A DNA stretch of 64,000 nt from a bacterium MS4 (GCA_000752215.1 CCFG01000017.1:682001-746000), one strand, 5' to 3'. Shown: positions 1-9,094, numbered from the stretch's first letter. Numbers and translations: made by a program. Notes: generated from the letters alone by a model not told the origin.

Positions 1-510
1 TTTGCGTCCATGTACTTGCAGCATGGCGTTCCCTGTCTGGGCTACCGCATGACTTTTAAACGAAAGCCGATCTTTAACCCAAATAAGGCGAAGGAACTGG
101 GGGTGCCCCTGTACCATTACAAAACTTTGCATGCAGGTCAGTCGGTTGTGCTGGACAATGGCAGCCTGATTGTACCCAGCATGGTGTTGGACGGGGAGCG
201 TCCCCCGATCAGTATCTGCTACTGCACAGATACCCAGTCTGTTGAGGAGATTTCGCGTTTTGCCCATGACGCCGATTTATTTATCTGTGAGGGAATGTAT
301 GGAGAGAATGCGCAGAGTGAAAAAATGTGGAAAAAAGGACATATGGTTTTTTCGGACAGTGCCGGACTCGCCAAATCCGCTGAAGTCAAGCAGCTGTGGC
401 TGACTCATTTCAGCCCTGCTATGAAGTATCCGGAGCGATATCTGGATGCAGCCCGGTGCATTTTCAGATATACGGAGGTTGGCTATGATGGTATTCGTAC
501 AACGCTTTGA
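1..510 (+). CDS. rnz: Ribonuclease Z, C-terminal part (cut by window edge)
   Basis: The reading frame is open from base 1 and ends with TGA at 508-510, so about 169 residues of the C-terminal part are visible. The sequence has the late metallo-beta-lactamase features of tRNase Z: an FICEGMYG stretch, a KGHMVFSDSA segment containing the HM(V/T) histidine, and LTHFSPA, whose histidine is the last metal ligand of the family. Known role: endonucleolytic removal of tRNA 3' trailers in the cytoplasm. The N-terminal HxHxDH zinc motif lies outside the window. It is followed after 30 bases by the DUF434 gene on the same strand. Family assignment is fairly firm; the full length cannot be judged. Confidence 0.85.
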   Translation, partial: FASMYLQHGVPCLGYRMTFKRKPIFNPNKAKELGVPLYHYKTLHAGQSVVLDNGSLIVPSMVLDGERPPISICYCTDTQSVEEISRFAHDADLFICEGMYGENAQSEKMWKKGHMVFSDSAGLAKSAEVKQLWLTHFSPAMKYPERYLDAARCIFRYTEVGYDGIRTTL

Positions 511-540
511 CCATAAAAGAAGAAAGCGTGAGAAGGATCA

Positions 541-1242
541 ATGAGCGGAGATAGAAAGCGTGGATATTCGCCTGAAGACGAACGTGATTTTGCAGGCCCT
601 GCGTTACAGACGATGAAGCGTTCCGCCGAAGAGCTGTATTTTCTGCTGAATCGTGCTTATCCGATGAAAGGTGCTTCGACATTTATCGGGAATCATTATC
701 TGCTTTCAGAACGCCAGCGAATTGCTTTGACGCGTATCGTCTCATCTGAAAAGGACATTGGACGAAGAAAGGCAAAGCAAAAGCATCTGGGGGCCTTAGC
801 AGATGAAACGGTCAATATAGACGGCTTCAATCAGATTATCACCCTGGAGGTTGCACAATCCGGATCGCCTATTTTCAGGTGTATGGATGGCACATACCGT
901 GATCTGGCAGGACTTCGCGGTACCTATAGACTGATCGACAAAACAGATGACGCCATACGATCTCTCATTTCCGCAGTGAAAAAGCTCTGCATAAAGCGGG
1001 CGGTATTCTGGCTGGATGCGCCGGTTTCAAATTCCGGCAGGCTGAAAACCCGGATTGCCGAGGTTGCAGAGAAAGAACAATTTGAAATTGAAATTGAGAT
1101 CACCAGTAACGTGGACAGGGTGCTTTTTGACTGTGCAAATGTAATCAGCAGTGACAGCATTATTCTTAACCGTTGTCTAAGCTGGGTAAATCTGAACGAA
1201 GCAATCATTCCCAGTATTCCGGACGCATGGATTATAAATTAG
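541..1242 (+). CDS. DUF434 domain protein
   Basis: A 233-residue soluble protein with no signal peptide or membrane segment. The start ATG is preceded by GAGAAGGATC, a usable ribosome site. It resembles the DUF434/COG2454 family: an N-terminal helical domain with an ERQRIALTRIV segment, then a nuclease-like alpha/beta part with INGFNQIITLE-type (here DGFNQIITLE) and CMDGTYRDLAGLRGTYR segments, and a FWLDAPVSNSGRLK motif. The function of this family is not known; the aspartates in the last motif and a conserved RG(T/S)YR suggest a nucleotide- or RNA-related role, which is inference only. It probably shares a transcript with ribonuclease Z upstream and ends in a hairpin shared with the convergent ABC exporter operon. 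Confidence 0.75.
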   Translation: MSGDRKRGYSPEDERDFAGPALQTMKRSAEELYFLLNRAYPMKGASTFIGNHYLLSERQRIALTRIVSSEKDIGRRKAKQKHLGALADETVNIDGFNQIITLEVAQSGSPIFRCMDGTYRDLAGLRGTYRLIDKTDDAIRSLISAVKKLCIKRAVFWLDAPVSNSGRLKTRIAEVAEKEQFEIEIEITSNVDRVLFDCANVISSDSIILNRCLSWVNLNEAIIPSIPDAWIIN

Positions 1243-1273
1243 CGCCGGTCGTGTACTTGTCACGGCCGGCGCT
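1241..1273. terminator. Hairpin between convergent genes
   Basis: A 13-bp stem (AGCGCCGG... with ...CCGGCGCT, continued inward by CGTG/CACG) sits between the DUF434 gene and the convergent permease gene. The T-tract is weak on both strands (TTCCC on plus, AATTTAT on minus), so it may be a poor or factor-assisted bidirectional terminator. Confidence 0.55.
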
Positions 1274-1291
1274 TTCCCATAGGCGAAAGAT

Positions 1292-3538
1292 TTATTCCGT
1301 TCCCGCTTTCAGAGCTTCGCTCATCGGAACCCGAGCCACCTTTTTTCTGCACATCCATTTGGCAAACTCATATGTCAGCATCACGACGATAAAGCCAAAC
1401 AGCATATAAAGGACATTCAGCTTGACGGGCAACACGACCTGCAGGCTTTCCGTCAGAGAGGCGAAGAAGGCCCCTGCTGTCCCCAGCAAAGCGGGGATGC
1501 CAAGCAGATATCCTAAAACCACGATCAGCGTGTTGCTGTCCAGCACCAGCTTTCCGATTTCCTTTTTTCGGTATCCGAACACCTTCATTAATGAGATGCT
1601 GGTTCGGCTTTCGTCGACCACCAGGCCGGTTACAATATAGAGGATAATCAGACCGAGCAGGAAGGCGGCGGCGATCAGGCCATAAACCATGGGCCCCATC
1701 TGGTCAATCATCTTGCCGAGCCCCGCGACAACGGCATCGATGGATTTGGTGCTTTGGATCTCGCCCTCGGCGAAGGTCATCGCCTTGCCGCTCCAGATCC
1801 CGAGGTAAGCTCCTGCGGGATACCCGAACTCCGCGTTGAACCGGTCAAGCGGCAGGAACAGGAAATCGCCCGCATAGGTATCGGCTATTTTTTCAATGGT
1901 GAAAGTGTGTTTCTTTCCGTTTTCCGTATCGAATACCGTCACGCTGTCGCCGGATTTCACATTCAGCTTTTGCGCAAGCGTGGCAGTAATCGTGGTCTGT
2001 TCCGGCTGGAACGATTGTCCGGACGCATCCTTCAGCCGGACCTTTTCGGTGTCCGGCAGAACCCCGGTAACATAAAAGCTGATGTCTTCATTGTCCGCAA
2101 GGCTCACGTACGCCGCGTTGAACTGTTCTGTTCCCGCCGGAGGGGCCCCTGTTTTTACCAATGTGAAAACATACTCGTACTTAAAATCGTACAGCTCGCT
2201 GATTCCTTCGCCCAGCATATAGTCAACGGAGCTTTTCATCGTCAGCCCGTACAGCATGAGCATCGTGGCGACAACAACCCCAAACAGCAAGAAGAAGGTT
2301 CTGGACAGGCTGCGGACCTGTTCCCTGACTCTAAATTTCGTGTTAAATCCAGAATGGTCGAGCCTTAAGCTGCGCTCCAGAAAATTGACTTCACCCTTTG
2401 TTTCCCCGCCCTTCATGAGTACCGCCGGAGCTGTTTTCAGCGTCCTGCCGATGATCCACCAGGTAACTCCGCAGAGAACAATAACCGGCAGCACAACGGC
2501 GAAGACGACCAGCCACGGGTTCAGAATCGTTTCATAGACAGGCATGGGAAAAGCGGTCAGCATGAAGCGAAGCTCGCTGTTTACCAGCAGCAGTCCCAAT
2601 GCGGAACCAATCACGGAGCCGATTATGGATATCAAAAGGGGAAAGGTCAGATAGTGGCGGCGAAGCTGACGCCTCCGATAGCCCTGGGCGTAAAATGTCC
2701 CGATGACGACAGATTCGCTTTTGATCGTGCGCCACATCAGCATCCCGAGCAAAGCGCAGGCAAGCGCAAGCATGGCGAGCGGTACGGTGGCGCTCATCGT
2801 GGATAATACGTTGATCTCCATGGGAATATAGGATACGTTGACTTTCCTTGCCGTACTCTGCCATTTGGTTATTTGGATGCCCTGAGAGCGCAGCGCGTTC
2901 TTTACCGAGGCTTCCTGGGATTTGATGTTTTCCCTGTCGTCAAAGCGAATGGCGTAAACCCTGTTTCCACCTGGCAGGGTCTCGAAATTCTCTTTGCCTA
3001 CCACGGCAATGCCGAAGGCGGTGGAGTCATTCATCATTTCTTCTTTTGATTTGATCACATAAATAAAATTGGGCAGAAGGGCATAGCCTGAAACGGTAAA
3101 TTTCCTGCCCGCAATGGTGATTTTGTCGCCGATCCGATATCCGTTTGTCTGGGCGAACGGGCGGTCAATCATGATTTCCGAGCTGCCCGGAAGTTTTCCC
3201 TCCTGAACGGCGGGAACGTTCACCTCATCCATGGCGGAAAATACACGCAGCGTCTGCCCGGGTTTTACTTTGCAGTCCGCCGTCCCGCCGCCCTCCACCT
3301 TTGCGGAAAATTGCCGGCCGAAAGCCGCCGCGTCGATGTAGGCATCGGTCGAGAATTCCGCGTCGGACAATGCGTTCCGCTCGGAAAATTTTCTGAACAT
3401 ATTATCCAGGTTCATAGACGTCAGATTCATCGTAATAAACATCATGCTACTGATCATGAGCAGCAGCATGGAACCGATATAACGCGCCTTATGCTCCAGC
3501 ATGGTCCGTATTACTTTTTTGAAAAGTACCATTACCAT
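1292..3538 (-). CDS. ABC transporter permease, FtsX/MacB type
   Basis: A 748-residue permease with an N-terminal membrane anchor (residues ~15-38), a large extracytoplasmic MacB-like region (~40-235), a first FtsX core with three membrane segments (~240-365), a second extracytoplasmic region (~400-610) and a second FtsX core at the C-terminus (~630-735). This duplicated layout is typical of Firmicutes exporters for antimicrobial peptides or lipids. The start overlaps the end of the ATPase gene by 7 bases, indicating translational coupling. Together with that ATPase and a TetR repressor it forms a three-gene operon. The substrate cannot be read from the sequence; a self-induced drug or peptide efflux role is inference from the repressor. 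Confidence 0.9.
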   Translation of the reverse strand: MVMVLFKKVIRTMLEHKARYIGSMLLLMISSMMFITMNLTSMNLDNMFRKFSERNALSDAEFSTDAYIDAAAFGRQFSAKVEGGGTADCKVKPGQTLRVFSAMDEVNVPAVQEGKLPGSSEIMIDRPFAQTNGYRIGDKITIAGRKFTVSGYALLPNFIYVIKSKEEMMNDSTAFGIAVVGKENFETLPGGNRVYAIRFDDRENIKSQEASVKNALRSQGIQITKWQSTARKVNVSYIPMEINVLSTMSATVPLAMLALACALLGMLMWRTIKSESVVIGTFYAQGYRRRQLRRHYLTFPLLISIIGSVIGSALGLLLVNSELRFMLTAFPMPVYETILNPWLVVFAVVLPVIVLCGVTWWIIGRTLKTAPAVLMKGGETKGEVNFLERSLRLDHSGFNTKFRVREQVRSLSRTFFLLFGVVVATMLMLYGLTMKSSVDYMLGEGISELYDFKYEYVFTLVKTGAPPAGTEQFNAAYVSLADNEDISFYVTGVLPDTEKVRLKDASGQSFQPEQTTITATLAQKLNVKSGDSVTVFDTENGKKHTFTIEKIADTYAGDFLFLPLDRFNAEFGYPAGAYLGIWSGKAMTFAEGEIQSTKSIDAVVAGLGKMIDQMGPMVYGLIAAAFLLGLIILYIVTGLVVDESRTSISLMKVFGYRKKEIGKLVLDSNTLIVVLGYLLGIPALLGTAGAFFASLTESLQVVLPVKLNVLYMLFGFIVVMLTYEFAKWMCRKKVARVPMSEALKAGTE

Positions 3539-4230
3539 TCGATCCTTTCCGCCGCGGCCGTTTCCTCGTGCCGGATCGCTTCCACGATCTCTCCGCCGCG
3601 CAGTTTGTAAACTACGTTCGCCATATCGCCGATTGCGGTGTTATGGGTAATCATCAGGACAGTTGTGCCAAAGCCGCGGTTTACCTTCTGCAAAAGGGAA
3701 AGCACGCCGTGGGACGTCTCATAATCCAGCGCGCCAGTCGGCTCGTCGCACAGCAGAAGCTTCGGATTTTTCACAATCGCTCGGGCAATCGCCACGCGCT
3801 GCTGCTCTCCTCCGGACAGTTCCCTGGGGAAGCTCCTTTTTTTCATTTCGAGGCCAACTGCGTTCAGCACGGTATCCATATCGAGCGGCGCCTTTGATAT
3901 GTTGGAAACCAACTCGATATTTTCCGTGACCGTCAAATTGGGAACGAGGTTATAGAACTGAAAGATGAAGCCGACCGAATCCCTGCGGTAATCCGTCAGC
4001 CTGTCATCGCTAAGCGCGGTCAGTTCCATGCCGTCAACAGAAACACTTCCACTGTCCGCGCGGTCAACGCCGCCGATGATATTCATCAGCGTCGACTTTC
4101 CCGAACCGGACGGGCCGAGTATCACGCCTGTCTGCCCCTTTTCAAGCGTAAGGCTGATCCCTTTGAGCACCTCGTTTTTGCTTTCGCCCGCCTGATAGCT
4201 CTTTTTCAGGTTTTCAACTGTAATAAACAT
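3532..4230 (-). CDS. ABC transporter ATP-binding protein (MacB/LolD type)
   Basis: A 232-residue ATPase with Walker [10 protein letters not shown] at residues 39-47, Q-loop around [12 protein letters not shown], signature LSGGEQQR at 138-145, Walker [13 protein letters not shown] from ~158 and the H-loop histidine in MITHNT. The signature and the EPTGALD Walker B are those of the MacB/LolD/BceA class that works with FtsX-type permeases. It energises the adjacent 748-residue permease at the cytoplasmic membrane. It sits 2 bases after the TetR gene and overlaps the permease gene by 7 bases, so the three are one transcription unit. Confidence 0.95.
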   Translation of the reverse strand: MFITVENLKKSYQAGESKNEVLKGISLTLEKGQTGVILGPSGSGKSTLMNIIGGVDRADSGSVSVDGMELTALSDDRLTDYRRDSVGFIFQFYNLVPNLTVTENIELVSNISKAPLDMDTVLNAVGLEMKKRSFPRELSGGEQQRVAIARAIVKNPKLLLCDEPTGALDYETSHGVLSLLQKVNRGFGTTVLMITHNTAIGDMANVVYKLRGGEIVEAIRHEETAAAERIEW

Positions 4231-4232
4231 TC

Positions 4233-4871
4233 CTAATTCCTCCCCATTCCCTGCTTTAATAAGGAAATCATGTCTTTTAATAAATTCTCCATTTCATAGT
4301 ACTGTTCTTCCGTAGGGTCGTAATCAAAGCCTTTGACCTTTTCCATGATCTCCATGTCGAATTTTTCCGTTACTCCCTGAAAAAACAGCAAAAGGGTTTT
4401 GTCGTCCAGATCATCGCGGACGGTAGCCTTTCTTTTGCCGTTGGCAATCAGCTTCAGCTCATATTCCTCACCGATCCGGGATAATTCGCGGCTTGCTTCC
4501 AGAGCCAAACCGCTGAATTTACCTGTGTAGATATCCGTGGAAAACGCAACGAGCAGCGGCTCCTGTTTCAACAGTTCAAAACGTTCGCGGCTTCCGGAGA
4601 GAAAATACTCATACACATCCATATCCTGAAGCGGAGTCTGCCTGTCGATTATTTTCATAAAATAGTTCAGCGCCCATGTGACAGAATACAGAAACATCTC
4701 CTTTTTATCATCGAAATATTGATAGATGCTGCCCTTGGCGACTTCCGCTTTTCGGGCAATTGTTTCTATTTTCGCATTTTCAAAGCCGCGGGCATGGAAC
4801 TCTTCAATTGCTGCCCGCATGATTCTTTCTTTTTTGTCGTCATCAAGACGATTGAAAGTTCTTTTTGGCAA
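4233..4871 (-). CDS. TetR/AcrR family transcriptional regulator
   Basis: A 212-residue TetR protein. Residues ~10-55 form the helix-turn-helix with the family hallmark KIETIARKAEVAKGSIYQYFDDK; the rest is a helical ligand-binding and dimerisation domain resembling the C-terminal domain of YvdT/FadR-like regulators. A strong AGGAGG site precedes the ATG by 7 bases. It is the first gene of the exporter operon and its own promoter is overlapped by two palindromes, so it most likely represses itself and the exporter and is released by a substrate of the pump. The ligand is unknown. Confidence 0.93.
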   Translation of the reverse strand: MPKRTFNRLDDDKKERIMRAAIEEFHARGFENAKIETIARKAEVAKGSIYQYFDDKKEMFLYSVTWALNYFMKIIDRQTPLQDMDVYEYFLSGSRERFELLKQEPLLVAFSTDIYTGKFSGLALEASRELSRIGEEYELKLIANGKRKATVRDDLDDKTLLLFFQGVTEKFDMEIMEKVKGFDYDPTEEQYYEMENLLKDMISLLKQGMGRN

Positions 4872-4894
4872 TCCAATTACCTCCTAATAATACT

Positions 4895-4944
4895 ACATGA
4901 TGACTTTTCGGTCATATTATATGACTCATAAGTCATCATGTCAA
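4895..4944 (-). promoter_or_regulatory. Consensus promoter with double TetR-type operator
   Basis: On the minus strand TTGACA (4939-4944) and TATAAT (4916-4921) are spaced by exactly 17 bp, a perfect sigma-A promoter. Two 14-bp palindromes of the form TGAC-N6-GTCA cover it: 4901-4914 and 4922-4935, with centres 21 bp apart (two helical turns, same face). The outer arms also make an 11-bp perfect inverted repeat (4895-4905 with 4931-4941). The placement across the -10 and spacer is that of a repressor site, almost certainly for the TetR protein encoded directly downstream. Confidence 0.85.
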
Positions 4945-5244
4945 TAGCTTTCAGCGAAAAGGAATAAATTGCTTAGCGAGTAGCTGATTTACCCCATGCA
5001 GGACGATTTATAATCCCTTATTATGCATTCTATTTTGATAGGAAATCGCCCCATTGCCGTGACGGCTCAAAAAATGATTTACTTTGCCATACGTTGGCAT
5101 CAAAGGTCGCTTCCGTGCAAAAACTAACTATGCATTGACGTTCTGCACAAAAATCTAATTTGGAATTTTAATTACACAATCATCCGGTATCCTTAGATAA
5201 CAGGACCTTGTGCAGCGTCAATCTGAAGGAAGGGCGGTGGCCGC
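4945..5244. other. Intergenic region, no gene seen
   Basis: About 300 bases between the exporter promoter and the phosphatidyltransferase gene. I see no ORF with a ribosome site, no RNA gene and no strong hairpin. It should contain the promoter of the downstream plus-strand gene, but no convincing -35/-10 pair stands out. Confidence 0.5.
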
Positions 5245-5775
5245 TTGAAACACGTTCCGAATATTCTCTCAACCAGCAGGATCGTGCTTCTGCTCTTCCT
5301 GTTTTTTACACTTCACAATCCTCTGCTGTTTTCCGTGATCTATCTTTTCTGCGGACTCAGCGATATTCTGGACGGCTATATCGCGCGGAAAACGAAAACG
5401 CAAAGCGACCTGGGGGCCCGACTGGATTCCATTGCGGACTTTCTCCTGTTCACGGTCATAACCGTATCCGTTATCCTGTGGATCGGGGAAAAGGGCCGGG
5501 TATTTCTTCCCTTTGTTATCGCTGTTGCCTTCATCCGTCTTGCAAATATTGTAATGGCTGCCCTGAAATACCATACTTTCGCCATGCTGCACACCTGGGG
5601 AAATAAACTGGCGGGATTTCTTCTTTTTATAACGCCGCTTTTCCTTCTTTACCAGAATACACAGATTCTCTGGCCCGTATGTGTCGTTGCGGCCCTGTCC
5701 GCGGCAGAGGAAAGCCTGATCCATCTCACCTCCCCCACCCTTGACCTCAACAGAAAGAGCATCTTTAAATTTTGA
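5245..5775 (+). CDS. CDP-alcohol phosphatidyltransferase
   Basis: A 176-residue membrane enzyme with about five hydrophobic segments. The diagnostic CDP-alcohol phosphotransferase motif D-x2-DG-x2-AR-x8-G-x3-D-x3-D is complete: DILDGYIARKTK..., then G, D and D at the expected spacing (residues ~38-60). It transfers a phosphoalcohol onto CDP-diacylglycerol in the membrane, as in PgsA or Pss; which alcohol it uses cannot be told. The start is TTG at 5245, preceded by GGAAGGGCGG. It is slightly shorter than typical PgsA and stands alone, so it may be an accessory member rather than the housekeeping phosphatidylglycerophosphate synthase. Confidence 0.85.
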   Translation: MKHVPNILSTSRIVLLLFLFFTLHNPLLFSVIYLFCGLSDILDGYIARKTKTQSDLGARLDSIADFLLFTVITVSVILWIGEKGRVFLPFVIAVAFIRLANIVMAALKYHTFAMLHTWGNKLAGFLLFITPLFLLYQNTQILWPVCVVAALSAAEESLIHLTSPTLDLNRKSIFKF

Positions 5776-5794
5776 CATTACAGAGAGACCAAAT

Positions 5795-5821
5795 AGAAAA
5801 AAGGCCGTAAAAAACGGCCTT
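5795..5821 (-). terminator. Intrinsic terminator of the cohesin-like gene
   Basis: Stem AAGGCCGT (5801-5808) with ACGGCCTT (5814-5821) and a 5-base A loop. Read on the minus strand it is followed by six T residues, so it terminates the gene at 5882-7009. On the plus strand the tail is weak but it may also stop the convergent phosphatidyltransferase transcript. Confidence 0.85.
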
Positions 5822-5881
5822 TCTCATTGCAAATTATTGTCGTATACCGACGGCCGTCAGGCCATTTTCTTTTTATAGGTG

Positions 5882-7009
5882 CTATTCCCTGGGCTTGATT
5901 TTCAGATAAAGGCTGAGCGCGATTCCAAGCAGTATGCACAAAGCGGCTGTAAGCATTCCATTTACATAGACGGGCATCTGATTCCCGATCATATAAATAT
6001 TCCTGCCGCCGTAGCCGGTATTTGTATATGGCTGGGCAGCCGTCTGTACCGCCTGCGGCTGAGCCTGATTTTCTGCTTCCGCAGCCGCTGAAAAGTCATC
6101 TTCCCGCGCCGGCATCTCCGCCGTTCCCTTTTCGGACAGTTTGGCCTGATTGGAATTCGTTTTCTCCGGTCCGGATGCCTTTTCACCGGAACGCGGCGGG
6201 CCCGAGCTGAGTCCGGCAGCCGCAACGGGCCTTTCGGCCCTGCTGACAAGGACGACATACTGTACCTGATTTGCCTTATCGGCGGAAGTGACCGTCGCGA
6301 CAATGGGCGTATCCGTACCGGGCTTGAAAAGGGATTTCCGGTTGATTTTGACCGTCCCGCCTTCTTCCGCGCGGGCGTAAAATTCCACCGACTCCACCGT
6401 GTAATCGACGGACAGCCGGTATTGATAGACATCGGGGGAAAATTCCGGCACCAGCTCACCGTTATACGGGGCCAAACGGGAAAGCGCCGCCTCGTCGGAG
6501 GGCTCTTCCTCCGGCGGCTCGATGGAAACGGTCAGATTTTCCTCAATATCCACATCCAGCTGCTTCGCCTCATAGTTGCAGACTTCGTCGATATGTGCGT
6601 TGATAACCGTATCGCCCGAAGGAGCGCCGTCTCTGACCTGAAACACAAAGGAAATGATATTCCCGGAAAGCTGCGGCGCGGTACCCTGATCCACATTACA
6701 CACATAAACGCTGCAGATCGGGTTCGACACGCTGTTTGTGACCATCGTCCCGCTTTTGATCTGCGAGGACGTCTCGGTACGGACAAAGCTGAGCGCGGCG
6801 GCGTGATACCCCACCCGCATCCGGAATCCGGCCGCGGTGTCGGGGACCTGTCCCGCGTTGATCTGCAGCTTGACCAGTTCCCCGCGCACGGCGGAGGGCT
6901 TGTCCACGCTGTATGTAAAATAGGGTACGGTAGCAGCATGCGCAGGAATCCGTAAAATGACCGGAAACAGCAGCAAAAGCAAAAAGACGCGAAGATCCCG
7001 TTTTTTCAC
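5882..7009 (-). CDS. Membrane-anchored cohesin-like surface protein
   Basis: A 375-residue exported protein. It starts at GTG with GGGGAG seven bases upstream. Residues 1-26 are a signal peptide ending in AHA. Residues ~30-165 look like a cohesin-type beta sandwich (VRGELVKLQINAGQ, then GFRMRVGYHAAALSFV, ending in ISFVFQVRDGAPSG). Residues ~172-258 match a cadherin-like beta-sandwich domain (LSRLAPYNGELVPEFSPDV, later QYVVLVSRAE). A Pro/Ser/Glu/Gln-rich linker (260-340) leads to one membrane helix (~350-368) and a short basic tail, with no LPxTG sorting motif. No cellulosome gene lies nearby, so it is probably a general envelope adhesion or scaffold protein, not a true cellulosome part. Function unproven. 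Confidence 0.7.
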   Translation of the reverse strand: MKKRDLRVFLLLLLFPVILRIPAHAATVPYFTYSVDKPSAVRGELVKLQINAGQVPDTAAGFRMRVGYHAAALSFVRTETSSQIKSGTMVTNSVSNPICSVYVCNVDQGTAPQLSGNIISFVFQVRDGAPSGDTVINAHIDEVCNYEAKQLDVDIEENLTVSIEPPEEEPSDEAALSRLAPYNGELVPEFSPDVYQYRLSVDYTVESVEFYARAEEGGTVKINRKSLFKPGTDTPIVATVTSADKANQVQYVVLVSRAERPVAAAGLSSGPPRSGEKASGPEKTNSNQAKLSEKGTAEMPAREDDFSAAAEAENQAQPQAVQTAAQPYTNTGYGGRNIYMIGNQMPVYVNGMLTAALCILLGIALSLYLKIKPRE

Positions 7010-7093
7010 AGACGGCTCCCCCCAACGGCAGATAGATAAAAACCAGCTGAGCCGGTTCTCGGCAAAGCTGATTTTTAAAGAACATTTGGTTTG

Positions 7094-7603
7094 TCAAGCG
7101 GTAACGGTCTGCCCCACTCCGTTCGCGCGCAGATCGCGTAAGAGTTTTTTACGCAGGACCTGCAGCCGGAAACGGTTATACCGCTGGATGACGGCAAAGG
7201 GCAGGTTCCCAAGCATAATCAAAAAAGAAAACACGATTCCCACCAAAAGGGGGTTAATCAGCATGGTAACGACAATACAGATACAGTTTTTCAGATGCAC
7301 CCACTCGCCCCTGCAGGTTTCAAAAATAAACTCGTCGACATAATCAATGGAAATATCCGTAAGATGTTCTTTGGAAAAGCCGTCTTTGCCGATATGCTGC
7401 GGCACCCTGTCCTTCCAAAGCTGGATCTTCAATTTATCCCTGTACCAACGCCCGCCGTGTTCCCATTCCTTCGGCGCGTAACGCTCCTTCCGGGAAATGG
7501 AATGGGGAAGCTTGACACCGGCCAGAAAGACCGTCAAATGCCAGACGCCGATAATAAAAAGATTCCATAGAAACATGTTGAGAAATGATAGATTTTTCAG
7601 CAT
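7094..7603 (-). CDS. CrtO-like membrane acyltransferase-family protein
   Basis: A 169-residue protein with hydrophobic segments near residues 5-25, 95-115 and 120-140. Two stretches, RWYRDKLKIQLWKDRVPQ and NLPFAVIQRYNRFRLQ, are hallmarks of the small family that includes glycosyl-4,4'-diaponeurosporenoate acyltransferase (CrtO) of staphyloxanthin synthesis. A longer frame begins at 7654, but GGAAGGG seven bases before the ATG at 7603 decides for the shorter form. No carotenoid gene is in the window, so the substrate here is unlikely to be a carotenoid; the family is widespread in Firmicutes with unknown roles. Confidence 0.65.
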   Translation of the reverse strand: MLKNLSFLNMFLWNLFIIGVWHLTVFLAGVKLPHSISRKERYAPKEWEHGGRWYRDKLKIQLWKDRVPQHIGKDGFSKEHLTDISIDYVDEFIFETCRGEWVHLKNCICIVVTMLINPLLVGIVFSFLIMLGNLPFAVIQRYNRFRLQVLRKKLLRDLRANGVGQTVTA

Positions 7604-7717
7604 TTGTAATCCCTTCCCTGCAAAAATGAAAGTCCGATCAATCATAATATGCATGTGATAATATTAACGTATACATATTATAATACAATTTACAGGCATG
7701 TGCAAGACGAAAGCCGA

Positions 7718-9094
7718 TCAGCGCTCCCTGTATTTTTTTACAATCATGTTCGCGCATTTGTAAACATCGCCGCCGCCCAGGGTAAGGATCAGATCGCCGT
7801 CCTCCGCGTTTGCAGTCACGTACTCCGTGATTTCCTCAAAGGTCTTGAACCATACGCTGCCCGGAATTTTGTCGGCCAGGTCCTTTGCGTAAATATGGTA
7901 GGTGTTCTCCTCGCGCACCGCGAGGATTTCGGAAAGGACAACCCTGTCCGGGATGGAGAGGGCCTTGGCGAATTCGTCCAGAAGCAGGTAGGTCCTGGAA
8001 TAGGTATGGGGCTGAAAAACCGCCCACACGCGCCGGAAATTCATTTTCATGGCGGCAGAAAGGGTCGCCGTCAGCTCCGTGGGATGGTGCGCAAAGTCAT
8101 CGGCGACCGTAATTCCGCCGAACGTACCGAGGATTTCAAAACGCCTGTGGACGCCGGTAAACTGGTGCAGGCTTTCCGCAATGGTGTCCGCCTCCACGCC
8201 CATGCTGTCCGCCGCGGCAAACGCAGCCAGCGCGTTATAGATATTGTGCTTTCCGGGGATACTCAGCGTTACATCCGCGAGCTTTTCCCCGTTTTTCATC
8301 ACCGAAAAGCATTCCCTCGCCCCTTTTGTGTCCGCGATATGATCGGCGTAGTACTCATTGGACGGGTTCAGGCCGAACGTAACGACGGACGCATTTTTTA
8401 TGCCCTCCACCGCTTTCATGGTGTTGGCGTCGTCGCCATTGACAATGAGCGTCTTTGACGTCTGAAGCGCAAACTGATGGAAGGATTTAATGATATTCTC
8501 GACCGTTCCGAAGTAATCCAGGTGGTCGGCGTCTATGTTGAGGATAACCGACGTTTCGGGGTTCAGCTGCAAAAAGGTGTCTACATATTCGCACGCCTCG
8601 CAGACGATGGTGCCCGATTTGCCCACGCGCCCATTCCCGCCGATCAGCGGGAGCTTTCCGCCGATCACGGCCGAGGGGTCTTTTCCCGCGTGAAGCAGGA
8701 TCTGGGTAATCATCGCGGTCGTGGTCGTCTTGCCGTGTGTACCGGAAACCGCCACCGGGTGCGGATAGCGGCGCGTCACCATGCCGAGCATGACGGAGCG
8801 CTCCACAACCGGGATTCCCTTTTCGCGGGCGGCGACAAGCTCCGGGTTGTCGGCCTTGACGGCCGCCGTGTACACGAGCATTTCGGCGTCGCCTATGTTT
8901 TCCGGCCTGTGGCCCATTGAGACGGGAATTCCGTAGGAACGGATCCTCGCGAGCGTATCGGATTCGCTGGTGTCCGATCCGGTCAGTTCATAGCCGCGGT
9001 GGTACAGGATTTCAGCGATCGGGCACATGCCGGAACCGCCGATTCCCACAAAATGTATTTTTTTAACCTCGGATAGAGTATCTTGATAATCCAT
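7718..9094 (-). CDS. murC: UDP-N-acetylmuramate--L-alanine ligase
   Basis: A 458-residue Mur ligase. The N-terminal Rossmann part begins KIHFVGIGGSGMCPIAEIL, the classic MurC start; the ATP loop SGTHGKTTT is at residues 117-125; the central domain has LNIDADHLDYFG and the C-terminal domain DDFAHHPTE and FQPHTYSRT. It joins L-alanine to UDP-MurNAc in the cytoplasm, the first peptide step of peptidoglycan synthesis. Length is normal for the family. It is a single gene here, apart from other cell wall genes. Confidence 0.97.
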   Translation of the reverse strand: MDYQDTLSEVKKIHFVGIGGSGMCPIAEILYHRGYELTGSDTSESDTLARIRSYGIPVSMGHRPENIGDAEMLVYTAAVKADNPELVAAREKGIPVVERSVMLGMVTRRYPHPVAVSGTHGKTTTTAMITQILLHAGKDPSAVIGGKLPLIGGNGRVGKSGTIVCEACEYVDTFLQLNPETSVILNIDADHLDYFGTVENIIKSFHQFALQTSKTLIVNGDDANTMKAVEGIKNASVVTFGLNPSNEYYADHIADTKGARECFSVMKNGEKLADVTLSIPGKHNIYNALAAFAAADSMGVEADTIAESLHQFTGVHRRFEILGTFGGITVADDFAHHPTELTATLSAAMKMNFRRVWAVFQPHTYSRTYLLLDEFAKALSIPDRVVLSEILAVREENTYHIYAKDLADKIPGSVWFKTFEEITEYVTANAEDGDLILTLGGGDVYKCANMIVKKYRER

